Position numbers and translations under genes: made by a program
Origin: NVTR01 sp965237505
GTDB taxonomy: Bacteria > Pseudomonadota > Alphaproteobacteria > Rhodobacterales > Rhodobacteraceae
DNA: 64,000 nt
NCBI GenBank assembly: GCA_965237505.1
Contig: CBDEFR010000003.1
Span: 1-64,000 of the forward strand
Direction of reading: 5' to 3'
Shown here: positions 45,344 to 55,129 of the stretch, piece after piece
Numbering within the stretch: the first letter of the stretch is position 1
Layout: each line of letters begins with the position of its first letter
Notes under the pieces: generated by a model
Seen by the model: the letters and a program-made list of their open reading frames with translations, nothing else
Told to the model about the DNA's origin: nothing
The model's database searches: none

Positions 45344-46732
45344 CCTTTCGACCTGGGCGATAAAATCATCACCGCGTTTCTCGAAATCCGGATACTGATC
45401 AAAACTGGCCGCCGCTGGCGCCAGCAGCACTGTGTCGCCGCGTTGAGCCTCTGCCGCCGCGCGGGCCACGGCACGCTGCATCGTTTCGCAAATCTCAAAA
45501 GGCGTATCGCCAAGCTGCGCCGCGTAATCGGACGCGCATTCGCCGATCAGATAGGCCTTGGCGACATGGTTCAGATGCGGTGTCAGCGCCGCGATGCCGC
45601 CGTCCTTGCCCTGCCCGCCGGCGATCCAGCGGATGCGCTTGAACGCCTGCAGCGCCATCGCCGCGCTGTCGACATTGGTGGCCTTGGAATCGTTTACGAA
45701 CCTCACCCCGTCTTTTTCGCCGATGTGCTGGCTGCGGTGCCGCAGGCCTTGAAAGCTGTGAAACGCCCGCTCGATCAGTTTCGGTGACAAGCCAAGCGCG
45801 CGGGCCGCTGCGTAAGCCGCGCAGGCATTCTGGTGATTGTGCGCGCGAGGCAGGCCGCGCACGGCACGCAGGTCGATCGAGGCGACCTGCCGGCCCTTGC
45901 GATACTCTGCCAAAAACCCTTTGCGCGCGAAAACCGACCAGCCGCGACCGGCGAGCCGGTGCCGTACGGAAACCCGGATGACCCGGGCGTCGTCGCGGTC
46001 CTCGCTCAGCTGGGTGGCCAGATAGCGGCCCTCGGCCTCGTCCACGCCGATGACGGCGCGGTCCGGGCCGCCTTCGGCGAACAGGCGCCGTTTGGCGGCG
46101 AAATAGCCGCCCGTTCCGCCGTGCCGGTCCAGATGATCCGGTGTTAGGTTAGTGAAAACCGCGATGTCCGGGGTCAGGACGCGGGCCAGATCGGTCTGGT
46201 AGCTGGACAGCTCAAGCACGATCACTTCGCCGTCAACCGGGGGCTCAAGATCGAGCACGCCGCGACCGATGTTGCCGGCGAATTGCGTGGGCTTTCCGGC
46301 GACATTCAAGACATGATACAGCAACGCGCAGGTGGTCGATTTTCCGTTCGATCCGGTGATCGCGATGACCCTTGGCGTGCTGGCGAACCGGTCCCAGTCC
46401 GGGGTGGCGAACGAGCCGAAAAACAGCCCGATATCATTGTCGATCAGAACCCAGGCCGACATGGCGGCGGCGACAATCGGGTTTGGCTGCGGGTAGAGAT
46501 GCGGAATGCCGGGTGAAACGATCAGGCAGGCGACGTCCTGCCAGACTTGCGGGCGCGAAAGATCGACAATGGTGTGGCCCTCGGCGGCCGCTTTGGCGCG
46601 GACATCAGCGTTATCATCCCAGCACAGCGCCGTGGCGCCACCCGCCCTGAGCGCACGCGCAACCGCCAGGCCAGAACGGCCCAGCCCGAGGACCGCAACA
46701 CGGCGGCCCGCATATCCCTGCACTGGTATCAA
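45314..46732 (-). CDS. murD: UDP-N-acetylmuramoylalanine-D-glutamate ligase
   Basis: Adds D-glutamate to UDP-MurNAc-L-Ala. The 472 residues show the UDP-binding N-terminal domain (RRVAVLGLGRSGLAVARAL), the ATP loop AITGSNGKSTTCALLYHVL, FTNLTPDHLDRHGG and the C-terminal Mur ligase part (RFVNDSKATNVDSAAMALQA, IAGGQGKDGG). The start at 46732 is a TTG. Its 3' end overlaps the convergent pcs gene by 30 bp. It is the last gene of the dcw cluster present here; a 134-bp gap separates it from mraY. Confidence 0.96.
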   Translation of the reverse strand: MIPVQGYAGRRVAVLGLGRSGLAVARALRAGGATALCWDDNADVRAKAAAEGHTIVDLSRPQVWQDVACLIVSPGIPHLYPQPNPIVAAAMSAWVLIDNDIGLFFGSFATPDWDRFASTPRVIAITGSNGKSTTCALLYHVLNVAGKPTQFAGNIGRGVLDLEPPVDGEVIVLELSSYQTDLARVLTPDIAVFTNLTPDHLDRHGGTGGYFAAKRRLFAEGGPDRAVIGVDEAEGRYLATQLSEDRDDARVIRVSVRHRLAGRGWSVFARKGFLAEYRKGRQVASIDLRAVRGLPRAHNHQNACAAYAAARALGLSPKLIERAFHSFQGLRHRSQHIGEKDGVRFVNDSKATNVDSAAMALQAFKRIRWIAGGQGKDGGIAALTPHLNHVAKAYLIGECASDYAAQLGDTPFEICETMQRAVARAAAEAQRGDTVLLAPAAASFDQYPDFEKRGDDFIAQVERLFAGVVLGL

Positions 46733-46801
46733 TTCGCGTCACTCCTTCATTACGCGAAATTGGGTAGCGCAGTATCGCGGCGATGACTAGGGTCAGGCGC
46801 G

Positions 46802-46822
46802 GCCCGGGACAATGTCCCGGGC
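46802..46822. repeat. Perfect hairpin between murD and mraY
   Basis: GCCCGGGAC-AAT-GTCCCGGGC, nine G-C-rich pairs with a three-base loop and no T-run. It lies in the only sizeable gap of the mraY-murD segment. It could pause transcription or protect mRNA between the two genes. Confidence 0.6.
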
Positions 46823-46866
46823 GGCCAGATGACGCAGGTTTGCGCCCGGGCTGGAAAGACTATGAA

Positions 46867-47952
46867 TCACCGCACCTTCAACGTCGCCAGACCAACCAGC
46901 GCCAGAATCAGAGCGATGATCCAGAACCGGATGACGATTTGCGGTTCCTTCCAGCCCAGATGCTCAAAATGGTGATGGATCGGCGCCATCAGGAACACTC
47001 GCTTGCCGGTGGCCTTGAAATAAAGCACCTGAATGATCACGCTCAGCGCTTCCACAACGAACAATCCGCCAACGATGGCCAGCACAATCTCGTGCTTTGT
47101 CGCCACCGCAATGGCGCCCAGTGCGCCGCCCAGTGCCAGCGATCCGGTGTCGCCCATGAACACCGCCGCAGGTGGTGCGTTATACCACAGAAATCCAAGC
47201 CCGCCGCCGATCAGACCGGCTGTAAAAACCAGAATTTCTCCGGTTCCCGGCACGTAATGGACATCCAGATATTCGGTGAAATCGACCCGCCCGACTGCGT
47301 ATGCAATCACCCCAAGCGTTCCGGCGGCGATCATCACCGGCATGATCGCCAACCCGTCCAGCCCGTCCGTAAGGTTCACCGCATTCGCGGACCCCGCAAT
47401 CACCAGCACCGCGAACGGAAAAAAGAATATGCCCATGTTAACCAGCGTGTCCTTGAACACCGGCAACGCCAGCCTGTAGGCCAGCGCGTCCGGGTGAAAA
47501 ACCGCGGCCCAGTAGGCAGCCACGGCGGCAATAGCTAGCCCGATCAAGAAACGAACCCTGCCCGAGTTGCCCTTGGCGCTGCCCTTGGACACTTTCTGAT
47601 AATCGTCGGCAAAGCCGACCAGACCAAAACCGATCGTCACAAACAGAATAATCCAGATAAACGGATTGTCCGGGCGCGCCCACAGCACGGTTGAAAACAG
47701 CACCGCCCCCAGTATCAGCGCCCCGCCCATGGTCGGGGTGCCGACTTTTTCCAGAATGTGGCTTTGCGGGCCGTCATCGCGGATCGGCTGGCCCTTGCCC
47801 TGTTTGCGGCGCAACAGGTTGATCAGCGGCTGACCGAAAATGAAGCCAAATACCAGCGCCGTGAAAAACGCCCCGCCGGCGCGGAAGGTAATGTAGCGGA
47901 ACAGATTGTAAATATCGCCACCATCAGAAAGCGCAGTCAGCCAATAAAGCAT
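46867..47952 (-). CDS. mraY: Phospho-N-acetylmuramoyl-pentapeptide transferase
   Basis: Makes lipid I in the inner membrane. The 361-residue polytopic protein has the catalytic Asp region VGFADDYQKVSKG, the NLTDGLDGLAIMP loop with the two essential Asp residues, the nucleotide-binding GDTGSLALGGALG, and the C-terminal FLMAPIHHHFEHLGWKEPQI. About ten membrane segments are visible. It directly follows murF, with no gap. Confidence 0.97.
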   Translation of the reverse strand: MLYWLTALSDGGDIYNLFRYITFRAGGAFFTALVFGFIFGQPLINLLRRKQGKGQPIRDDGPQSHILEKVGTPTMGGALILGAVLFSTVLWARPDNPFIWIILFVTIGFGLVGFADDYQKVSKGSAKGNSGRVRFLIGLAIAAVAAYWAAVFHPDALAYRLALPVFKDTLVNMGIFFFPFAVLVIAGSANAVNLTDGLDGLAIMPVMIAAGTLGVIAYAVGRVDFTEYLDVHYVPGTGEILVFTAGLIGGGLGFLWYNAPPAAVFMGDTGSLALGGALGAIAVATKHEIVLAIVGGLFVVEALSVIIQVLYFKATGKRVFLMAPIHHHFEHLGWKEPQIVIRFWIIALILALVGLATLKVR

Positions 47953-49407
47953 TCATTCGGATCCTTTGATAGTCTGGGCCAGCGGATGGCCAAGTTTTCG
48001 TATCGCGTCAACAACCAGGCTGACCTTGCTGCCCAGCGACCCCTTCACCAGAATTATGTCACCGGCATCGACGAGCCGATGAATTTTCGAGGCCATGTCT
48101 TCGGCCTTGTCGCTCCACTCGCCGCGCTTTTGCGGCGCCAGGATGTCGTGCAGCGCCTGCATTCTTGGCCCCACGCAATGCACAATATCGACCTTTTCCA
48201 TCGCGCCAATATGGGCGATGTCTTCGTGCATCTGGCCCTCGGCCGGACCCAGCTCAAGCATGTCGCCAAGAACCGCAATCCGGCGACCGTGCGCGACCCG
48301 GCCAACACCGTCCTTTGGTTCACTTGCCGCCAAAACGTCCAGCGCCGCCGCCAGCGAGGCCGGGTTTGCGTTATAGGCGTCGTCCAGCAGCGCAAGCGTC
48401 AGATGATCGTCAACCACGTCAAGCACGATGGTTTCTGTGGTGCCGCGTCCGGCAGCAGGCCGCCAACGCGACAGATCGCAGGCTGCCACCGCGAGGTCGG
48501 CGCCCAAAGCCTCGGCCACCGCCAATGCGCCAAGCGCGTTCATCGCAAAATGGCGCCCCGCCGACATGACCTTGAACAGCAGTGGCGCGCCCGCAATGAT
48601 TGCGTGCACGATGGTCGTGTCGCCGGCCAGCTGCACCTGGATCAGGCGAAAGTCTGCATTTTGGTTTTCGCCAAACTGAATGACGCGCGCGCCAGCCTTG
48701 GTGGCCTGATCCAGCAGAACTGCGGCCACCGGCGCGGGCAGATCAGCATTGATCACCGCAACCCCGCCCGTGCTCAGTCCGCCAAAGATCGCCGCCTTCT
48801 CGCGCGCGATGCCTTGGATATCGTCAAAGGCTTGCAGATGCGCAGGGGCAACGGACGTGATCAAAGCCACATCGGGGCGGGCGATGGCGGCCAAAGGCGC
48901 AATTTCACCGGCGTGGTTCATACCAATCTCGAGCACCGCGAAATCGGCGTCCTGCGGCAATCGCGCCAGTGTCAGCGGCACGCCCCAATGATTGTTGTAG
49001 CTATTCTCGGCAGCGTGAACGCGGCCCTGACCGCCCAGCACAGTGCGCAGCATGTCCTTGGTCGAGGTCTTGCCGACCGAGCCGGTCACCGCCACGACTT
49101 TGGCCTTGGTGCGGGCCCGCGCCGCGACTCCGAGCGCCACCAAAGCGCGCAGAACATTGTCGACGAGCAAAAGCGGCGCGTCCTCGGTCACTCCATTTGG
49201 CACCCGGCTTACCAATGCCGCCGCCGCGCCCTGCTGTAACGCGCGGGCCACAAAATCATGCCCGTCGCGCGTGTCTTTGAGCGCCACAAACAAATCACCG
49301 GCGCTTAGCGACCGCGTGTCAATGGACACGCCTGTTGCCGCCCAGTCTCGCGTAACCCGCCCCCCCGTTGCCGCTGCAGCGTCAGCCGAGGACCACAGCG
49401 CCGTCAT
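47953..49407 (-). CDS. murF: UDP-MurNAc-tripeptide--D-Ala-D-Ala ligase
   Basis: Adds D-Ala-D-Ala to complete the pentapeptide. Of 484 residues, GVSIDTRSLSAGDLFVALKD marks the N-terminal domain, VVAVTGSVGKTSTKDMLRTV the ATP loop, LEIGMNHAGEIAPLAAIARP the Mur ligase pattern, and LLDDAYNANPASLAAALDVL the C-terminal substrate-binding stretch. The start overlaps the murE stop by 4 bp. Confidence 0.96.
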   Translation of the reverse strand: MTALWSSADAAAATGGRVTRDWAATGVSIDTRSLSAGDLFVALKDTRDGHDFVARALQQGAAAALVSRVPNGVTEDAPLLLVDNVLRALVALGVAARARTKAKVVAVTGSVGKTSTKDMLRTVLGGQGRVHAAENSYNNHWGVPLTLARLPQDADFAVLEIGMNHAGEIAPLAAIARPDVALITSVAPAHLQAFDDIQGIAREKAAIFGGLSTGGVAVINADLPAPVAAVLLDQATKAGARVIQFGENQNADFRLIQVQLAGDTTIVHAIIAGAPLLFKVMSAGRHFAMNALGALAVAEALGADLAVAACDLSRWRPAAGRGTTETIVLDVVDDHLTLALLDDAYNANPASLAAALDVLAASEPKDGVGRVAHGRRIAVLGDMLELGPAEGQMHEDIAHIGAMEKVDIVHCVGPRMQALHDILAPQKRGEWSDKAEDMASKIHRLVDAGDIILVKGSLGSKVSLVVDAIRKLGHPLAQTIKGSE

Positions 49408-50894
49408 GACACCCGGCCATCCAATGCAGCAACCGCAACGCTGGCCTGTTCAACATCGTCAAACGGAAACACGTCGTCATCAATGATTTGCCCGCTTTCG
49501 TGGCCCTTGCCGGCGATCAGCAGCGCGTCACCGGGCTGCAGCGCGTCGACGCCGCGCAGGATCGCCTCGGCCCGGTCGCCGACCTCGGTGGCTTGCGGGC
49601 AGCCCTGCATCACCATCGCGCGGATCGCCGCCGGATCCTCGCTGCGCGGGTTGTCGTCGGTAACAATCACCACATCGGCGTGCGCTGCCGCCGCCTGCCC
49701 CATAGGCTTGCGTTTTGTGGCATCGCGGTCGCCACCCGCCCCGATGATCGCGATCAGCCGCCCCAGCACATGCGGGCGCAACGCTTTCAGCGCGGTGATG
49801 ATGGCGTCCGGCGTATGAGCATAGTCCACAAAGACCGACGCCCCGTTATTGCGAGATGCGGCCAGTTGCATGCGCCCGCGCACTGTCGAAAGCTCCTGCA
49901 AAGTCTGAAATACCGCCTTGGGCTCGGAACCCGCAGCAATCGCAAGGGCAGCCGCCATCATGATGTTGTCGCCCTGAAATCCGCCGATCAGGCCAAGACG
50001 CACCTGCCGTGGCGTATCATTCCAGGTAAAGCGCAGTTCCTGGCCGGTGCCATCAAAGCGCTGGCCGGTAATGCGCAGATTTGAACCCGCCCTGTGGCCA
50101 ACGGTGATCAGGTCCTGGCCGCGGGTGCCGGCAATTTCAACAATCTCAGAGCCGCGCGAATCGTCGAGGTTCACGACCGCAACTGCGTCCTCTGGCAACA
50201 AGCGCGAAAACAACCCGGCCTTGGCGGCAAAATAATCCTCAAACCCGGCGTGGTAATCCAGATGATCCTGGCTGAAATTCGTAAACGCGGCAGCGCTCAG
50301 TTGCACCCCGTCCATGCGGCGCTGTTGCAGGCCGTGCGACGAGGCTTCCATCGCGCCGTGGGTAACCCCTGCCGCGGAGACCTGCGCCAATATGCGGTGC
50401 AATGTGATGGGATCAGGCGTGGTCAGGGCAAGCGCAGCCTGATACGCGCCTTCAACCCCGGTGGTGCCCAGATTGACCGCAGAAATGCCAAGCGTGGCCC
50501 AGATTTGCCGGGTGAACGTCGCTACCGAGGTCTTGCCATTGGTTCCGGTCACCGCCACCATCACCTTTGGCTGCGCGCCGAACCAAAGTGCCGCTGCGTA
50601 GGCCAAGGTCTGGCGCGGGTCTTCGGCCAGCACCAATGGCACATCCGCGGCGCCCAGTTCGTCGGCCGCAATCGTCGCGCCTTGCCGGTCGCTCAGCACC
50701 GCCCCGGCGCCCATGCGCAGTGCAAATTGAATGAACTCGCCGCCATGCACAGTGCTGCCCGGCAGGGCTGCGAACAGGTGGCCGGCCTTGACGGTGCGGC
50801 TGTCCACCGACAGGCCAGTTATCCGCGCCTCGCGACCGAATTGCGCGGTCAGTCCAAGCTCTGCCAGTGATGATGTCGTTGCCCGCTTTGCCAT
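49404..50894 (-). CDS. murE: UDP-MurNAc-tripeptide synthetase
   Basis: Adds the third amino acid to the peptidoglycan stem. The ATP loop is VMVAVTGTNGKTSVATFTRQ. The motif TDDNPRSEDP marks meso-diaminopimelate specificity, as expected for a Gram-negative. SRTVKAGHLFAALPGSTVHG, FTNFSQDHLDYHAGFEDYFA and VFVDYAHTPDAIITALKALR are other family blocks. 496 residues. A 19-bp gap separates it from ftsI. Confidence 0.96.
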   Translation of the reverse strand: MAKRATTSSLAELGLTAQFGREARITGLSVDSRTVKAGHLFAALPGSTVHGGEFIQFALRMGAGAVLSDRQGATIAADELGAADVPLVLAEDPRQTLAYAAALWFGAQPKVMVAVTGTNGKTSVATFTRQIWATLGISAVNLGTTGVEGAYQAALALTTPDPITLHRILAQVSAAGVTHGAMEASSHGLQQRRMDGVQLSAAAFTNFSQDHLDYHAGFEDYFAAKAGLFSRLLPEDAVAVVNLDDSRGSEIVEIAGTRGQDLITVGHRAGSNLRITGQRFDGTGQELRFTWNDTPRQVRLGLIGGFQGDNIMMAAALAIAAGSEPKAVFQTLQELSTVRGRMQLAASRNNGASVFVDYAHTPDAIITALKALRPHVLGRLIAIIGAGGDRDATKRKPMGQAAAAHADVVIVTDDNPRSEDPAAIRAMVMQGCPQATEVGDRAEAILRGVDALQPGDALLIAGKGHESGQIIDDDVFPFDDVEQASVAVAALDGRVS

Positions 50895-50913
50895 CTGGGG
50901 TGCTCTGTAATGT

Positions 50914-52698
50914 TCAGTTTGAGGTCAGTGTTACCCTATCTGGCAAGGAAGGTTCAATCTCGGGTCTCAGCCCCAGCAGCGGCGCCATCCGCCGGATCAT
51001 CTCGGCTGCCACCGGCACCGCCGTCCAGCCTGCGGTGCGGCGCGGTTTGGTGCCCGACGTTTCCACCGGCTCGTCCAGCGTGACCACCAGCACGTAACGC
51101 GGATTGTGAGCCGGAAAGATGCTGGCAAACGTGGCGATCACCCTGTCGTCGTAATAGCCACTACCGCGCTCTTTCGGTTTGTCGGCGGTGCCGGTCTTGC
51201 CGCCCACGGCGTACCCCGCAACCTCTCCAAAACTGGCGGTGCCGCGCACCACCACCTGACGCAGTAGCGCGCGCGCAATCGCCGAGGTGTCCCGCGAAAC
51301 CACCCGTGGGCCGGCTTCGGCGCGCTGGCGTTTGAGCAACGTCGGCGTGACTCGGGTGCCGCCGTTCACCAGTGACGCGTAGGCAGCCGCCAGATGCAGC
51401 GGACTTACCGACATTCCGTGACCATATGCGATCGTCATGGTCGATAATTCCGACCAGTTAGTCGGCAGCAGTGGTTTGATTCCCGGCGCTTCCACCAATT
51501 CAACCGGCGTCGGGGCGAGCAACCCAAGACTGCCCAGAAACTCCTGCTGGCGTGCGGCGCCGATCATCTGGGCGATCCGCGCCGCGCCGATGTTGGATGA
51601 TTTCACCAACACGTCGGACACCGATAACTCCGGCCCCAAATAATGAAAGTCGCGGATGCGATACTTGCCCCAGCTCAGCGGCCCGGTGATATCGATCATC
51701 GTGGCCGGGTTGACCAACCGTTGTTCAAGCGCCTGCGTCACAGCGAAAATTTTGAAGGTCGAGCCAAATTCGTAAACCCCCTGAACCGCCCGATTGAACA
51801 GCGGGCTGTCGGCGGCAACGCCTTTGCCAGGTAGTTTCGGTCGGGTGTTGGGGTCGAAATCGGGCAGCGACACCATGCTGATGATCTCGCCGGTATCCAC
51901 ATCCATCAGAACTGATGCAGCACCACGTGCGTTCATCAACTTCATGCCGCCATGCAGCACCCGCTCAGCCGCCGCCTGAATGATCAGATCGATCGACAGC
52001 CGCAACGGCTCGCCATCGGTCGCCGGATCACGAAGATAATCATCAAACGCCTTTTCGACACCGGCCACGCCGATCACTTCGGCCGACTGAACGCCTTCAC
52101 GCCCGAACGACGAGCCGCCAAGGATATGGGCCGCAAGCCTGCCGTTTGGATAAAGCCGCATCTCGCGCGGGCCAAACAGCAGGCCGGGATCGCCGATGTC
52201 GTGCACTTGCTGTTGCTGCTCAGGGCTGATGCGCTTTTTGATCCACAGGAATTTCCGGGTGCCGGTGAATTGCTTGTACAACTTGGCCTCATTCAGATCG
52301 TTGAATATCCGCGCCAGTTCTCGCGCCGATCCGGCCTTGTCGATCAAGTTGGGTGGCTGTGCATACAGCGAATTCGTCACCAGGTTGGTGGCCAGGATGC
52401 GGCCGTTGCGATCGACGATATCGCCGCGCTGCGCGATGATCGACGAACTGCTTGCAATCATCCGCGGCTCGGTTGGCTCGACCGCCGCCAACACCGCCAT
52501 GCGCCCCCCAACTGCGACAAAAGCAAACAGGAAAAACGCACCCAAAACCAACAGGCGGCCTTCGGCGCGCTGGCGCGATGCGTCGCGCTTTTCTTCGTGG
52601 CGCAGGCGAACATTCTCGCGCTCGATCACGTCGGGGTTTTCACCCTTCTGGCGGGCTGAAAGAACCCGCGCCAGCGGTCGCAGCTGGGTCCGTATCAT
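50914..52698 (-). CDS. ftsI: Peptidoglycan transpeptidase FtsI (PBP3)
   Basis: The septal transpeptidase of cell division. The 594 residues start with a cytoplasmic stretch and one membrane anchor (LLVLGAFFLFAFVAVGGRMA, about residues 50-69), then the pedestal domain (RGDIVDRNGRILATNLVTNS). The transpeptidase domain has the active-site Ser in the SxxK of EFGSTFKIFAV, SSN in DVLVKSSNIGAARIA, and KTG in VGGKTGTADKP. It overlaps ftsL by 4 bp. Confidence 0.96.
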   Translation of the reverse strand: MIRTQLRPLARVLSARQKGENPDVIERENVRLRHEEKRDASRQRAEGRLLVLGAFFLFAFVAVGGRMAVLAAVEPTEPRMIASSSSIIAQRGDIVDRNGRILATNLVTNSLYAQPPNLIDKAGSARELARIFNDLNEAKLYKQFTGTRKFLWIKKRISPEQQQQVHDIGDPGLLFGPREMRLYPNGRLAAHILGGSSFGREGVQSAEVIGVAGVEKAFDDYLRDPATDGEPLRLSIDLIIQAAAERVLHGGMKLMNARGAASVLMDVDTGEIISMVSLPDFDPNTRPKLPGKGVAADSPLFNRAVQGVYEFGSTFKIFAVTQALEQRLVNPATMIDITGPLSWGKYRIRDFHYLGPELSVSDVLVKSSNIGAARIAQMIGAARQQEFLGSLGLLAPTPVELVEAPGIKPLLPTNWSELSTMTIAYGHGMSVSPLHLAAAYASLVNGGTRVTPTLLKRQRAEAGPRVVSRDTSAIARALLRQVVVRGTASFGEVAGYAVGGKTGTADKPKERGSGYYDDRVIATFASIFPAHNPRYVLVVTLDEPVETSGTKPRRTAGWTAVPVAAEMIRRMAPLLGLRPEIEPSLPDRVTLTSN

Positions 52699-53042
52699 TG
52701 CTGGGCGTCCAGCAGGCCGACCACGTCAATGGCGTTGGTGATCGGCGCCAGGGCTTTGTGCGGATAGGCAATCTGGTCGACCCGGCCAAAGTGAGCTGAG
52801 GCCAAAGGCAACAGCCCCAAACGGTCAAAATTGATATCCGCAAGTTCGCGCAGGCGGTCCGGGCGGTTCAGATAGGCCCATTCGGCCCGCAAAACCGCCA
52901 GATCCTCGCGCAATTCGCCAATGTCGCGTTGCAGCGCCTGAACATCGCGCAGCGCCAGCTGGGTTTCGTAATTCTCCCGATAGGCCCAATAGGCCAGACC
53001 CATGACGGCAAACGCCGACAGCACGTAACATAGTGACCGCAT
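52695..53042 (-). CDS. ftsL: Cell division protein FtsL
   Basis: A small bitopic division protein that works with FtsB/FtsQ and activates FtsI-FtsW. The 115 residues have a membrane helix at the start (CYVLSAFAVMGLAYWAYREN) followed by a coiled coil (LRDVQALQRDIGELREDLAV). FtsL is poorly conserved, so the call rests mostly on size, topology and place between rsmH and ftsI, with both of which it overlaps. Confidence 0.85.
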   Translation of the reverse strand: MRSLCYVLSAFAVMGLAYWAYRENYETQLALRDVQALQRDIGELREDLAVLRAEWAYLNRPDRLRELADINFDRLGLLPLASAHFGRVDQIAYPHKALAPITNAIDVVGLLDAQQ

Positions 53043-54040
53043 CAGCGACGTCCCCTTTTGCTGATCTCCGGCAGGCCGACCGCGCCCCGATCCACCGGTG
53101 CCGCCGGGGCCGCGGTGCGCTCACCGATGCGGAGCCTTGCGGATCGCGCGCGCGGATTTTGCGCAAGCTCGGCCGGGTCCGCGCCGATCGCCCTGGACAG
53201 GTGCCGAAACGCCGGTTCTGCGGCGGCCAGTTCCGGGGCATGACGGCTGCCGCCACCACCGGATGAGGCACGCAATTGAAAAAACCGCTTGACGATGCGG
53301 TCTTCCAGCGAATGAAAGCTGACCACCGCCAGTTTGCCGCCCGCCATCAGGGCGCGTTCCGCCGCCTCCAGTCCGGCCAGCAACTCGGCAAATTCATAAT
53401 TCACGGCAATCCGGATCGCCTGAAAACTTCTTGTTGCAACATGGCTTTGCCCAGGCCTCGCTCGCGGCAGGCATTTTTCAATGATTGCCGTCAGTTGTAA
53501 GGTGGTGTTAATCTCGCCCTTGGCGCGTTCAGCAACAATTGCGCGTGCAATGCGGCGCGCCGCACGCTCTTCGCCGTAATGGTATAGTATATCAGCCAGT
53601 TCCGCTTCGTCCGCGGTGTTCAGCAGATCCGCGGCGCTGGCACCGCTTTGGCTCATCCGCATGTCCAACGGGCCGTCGCGCAAAAACGAAAAACCGCGCT
53701 CCGCCTGATCAAGCTGCATCGAAGAAACGCCGAGATCCAGCACAACCCCGTCAAGATCATTGGCATAGCTGTCAAGCTCGCCAAACCTGCCCTGCACAAG
53801 CTCCAGACGGTCGCCGAACTCGCCCGCCCAATCGGCTGCCATCTCGAACACCGCCGGATCACAGTCAAGCGCGATGACCTTATCGGCCCCGGCCTCGAGC
53901 AAACCGCGCGCATAACCGCCGGCGCCAAAGGTGCCGTCCAGCCAGACCCCGCGCACCGGTGCCAGCGCGCCAAGCAGCGCGTTCAACAATACTGGAATGT
54001 GGGGGCGATCTGACTGGGTCTTGCGCGCCGTCGCAGCCAT
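53042..54040 (-). CDS. rsmH: 16S rRNA m4C1402 methyltransferase
   Basis: SAM-dependent N4-methylation of C1402 in 16S rRNA. Of 332 residues, HIPVLLNALLGALAPVRGVW opens the protein; the SAM site is LDGTFGAGGYARGLLEAGAD followed by VIALDCDP; VVLDLGVSSMQLDQAERGFS and FHSLEDRIVKRFF are family signatures. It follows mraZ by 3 bp and precedes ftsL with a one-base overlap. Confidence 0.96.
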   Translation of the reverse strand: MAATARKTQSDRPHIPVLLNALLGALAPVRGVWLDGTFGAGGYARGLLEAGADKVIALDCDPAVFEMAADWAGEFGDRLELVQGRFGELDSYANDLDGVVLDLGVSSMQLDQAERGFSFLRDGPLDMRMSQSGASAADLLNTADEAELADILYHYGEERAARRIARAIVAERAKGEINTTLQLTAIIEKCLPRARPGQSHVATRSFQAIRIAVNYEFAELLAGLEAAERALMAGGKLAVVSFHSLEDRIVKRFFQLRASSGGGGSRHAPELAAAEPAFRHLSRAIGADPAELAQNPRARSARLRIGERTAAPAAPVDRGAVGLPEISKRGRR

Positions 54041-54043
54041 CGG

Positions 54044-54547
54044 CTAGTCCCCTTGCGCCTGATCCAAAAGCGAAAGCGGGTCAAAGTCGTCGGGCAGCTC
54101 GTCAAGCCAGGCTTCGGTCCTGGCAAGCTCGAGCGTTTCGTAGGTCTGCGGTTTCCAGATATGAAACGTATCGCCCGAAGCGATAAAAAACGCCTCTTTC
54201 CCCAGGCCGATCTTTTCGCGCAGCTTTTGCGGCAACACCAGGCGGCCGTCACTGTCAACCTCGGTCGGATAGGACTGGCCGTGAATCATGTGCTCCAGCA
54301 TCCGCCGCTCGACCGATCCGCGCGTCATCCGCGCGATCTTGGCATCAACCTCGTCGATCGCCTCGATGGTGTAACATTCCAGAAATTTGCGCCGGTGGTC
54401 GCCGTAGACGATCACCAGTTGCGGGCGCAGTCCGTCTTTCCAGTCAGCATCGCCCGCCTCCAGCACACGGCGAAACAAGGCCGGGATCGACACCCTGCCT
54501 TTGGCGTCCACCTTGTGGTGGCTTTCGCCTCTGAATCTGCGTGCCAC
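54044..54547 (-). CDS. mraZ: Transcriptional regulator MraZ
   Basis: First gene of the dcw cluster; an AbrB-fold regulator that binds TGGGN repeats at its own promoter. The 167 residues contain two SpoVT-AbrB-like repeats: MARRFRGESHHKVDAKGRVS (then IPALFRRVLEAG) and ESYPTEVD-type HGQSYPTEVDSDGRLVLPQK (then LREKIGLGKEAFFIASGD). Alphaproteobacterial MraZ is often longer at the C-terminus, as here (LDELPDDFDPLSLLDQ). The leader contains a 9-bp hairpin (54600-54608 with 54625-54633). Confidence 0.93.
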   Translation of the reverse strand: MARRFRGESHHKVDAKGRVSIPALFRRVLEAGDADWKDGLRPQLVIVYGDHRRKFLECYTIEAIDEVDAKIARMTRGSVERRMLEHMIHGQSYPTEVDSDGRLVLPQKLREKIGLGKEAFFIASGDTFHIWKPQTYETLELARTEAWLDELPDDFDPLSLLDQAQGD

Positions 54548-54815
54548 TGGCTTTGCCGTTCCTTAATTTCGCCCCATTCTCGGCTCCAGAAAAGGAAACG
54601 GTGGATTGAGCTGCTGCCACTGCCCAATCCACCGCCCTCGTCCCATTTCTGGGGTATGTCCGACTGCGCGCGCCACCTGGGGGGATGTCTGCTCGCCCGC
54701 GCGCCGGATCTCTTCATCACGATAAAGCGGGTGCCTGTATGAACCTGACTTGGGAGAAAATTGGGGTTCTTAAGTTGCCCTATTCGCCCGACCTCATCGT
54801 GTGAACAGGAATACA

Positions 54816-54830
54816 TGGGAGATCATGGGA
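54816..54830 (+). promoter_or_regulatory. Possible MraZ operator: TGGGA repeats in the dcw upstream region
   Basis: TGGGA occurs at 54816 and 54826, a 10-bp period, with additional TGGG at 54751, 54762 and 54871. E. coli MraZ binds TGGGN repeats with five-base spacing, which these two fit, although they are on the strand opposite to mraZ. On the mraZ strand, TTGATT and TATTCC flank them at about promoter spacing (17 bp). The rest of 54548-55129 is A+T-rich and shows no gene. Confidence 0.4.
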
Positions 54831-55129
54831 AATCAATGAAAAAGTTCGGTTTTGTGAATTTAGGACCATTGGGAATATATATCGGAATCCGAATTTCGCT
54901 GATTTTTTAATAGTTCGTCAATTTGTAGTGCAGTTTACGACAATTTTCACAACATATAGAAAATTCTGAGAGTTGCCGCAATTCCCGGAAATTCCCAAAT
55001 GAATTTGATATTTCTTGACAGATACTAAAAATAATCTGCAACCGCCCAGTGATCATGCCGATTTGCCCGATTTTGCCAGAGTGATTCGTGTGGCAGGCTG
55101 GATTTCCCGCGAATTCTCGCTGCCTTATA

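Noticed and set aside
47758..49239. A 493-codon open frame antisense to murF
   Set aside because: Histidine/arginine-rich shadow protein; murF is complete on the other strand.
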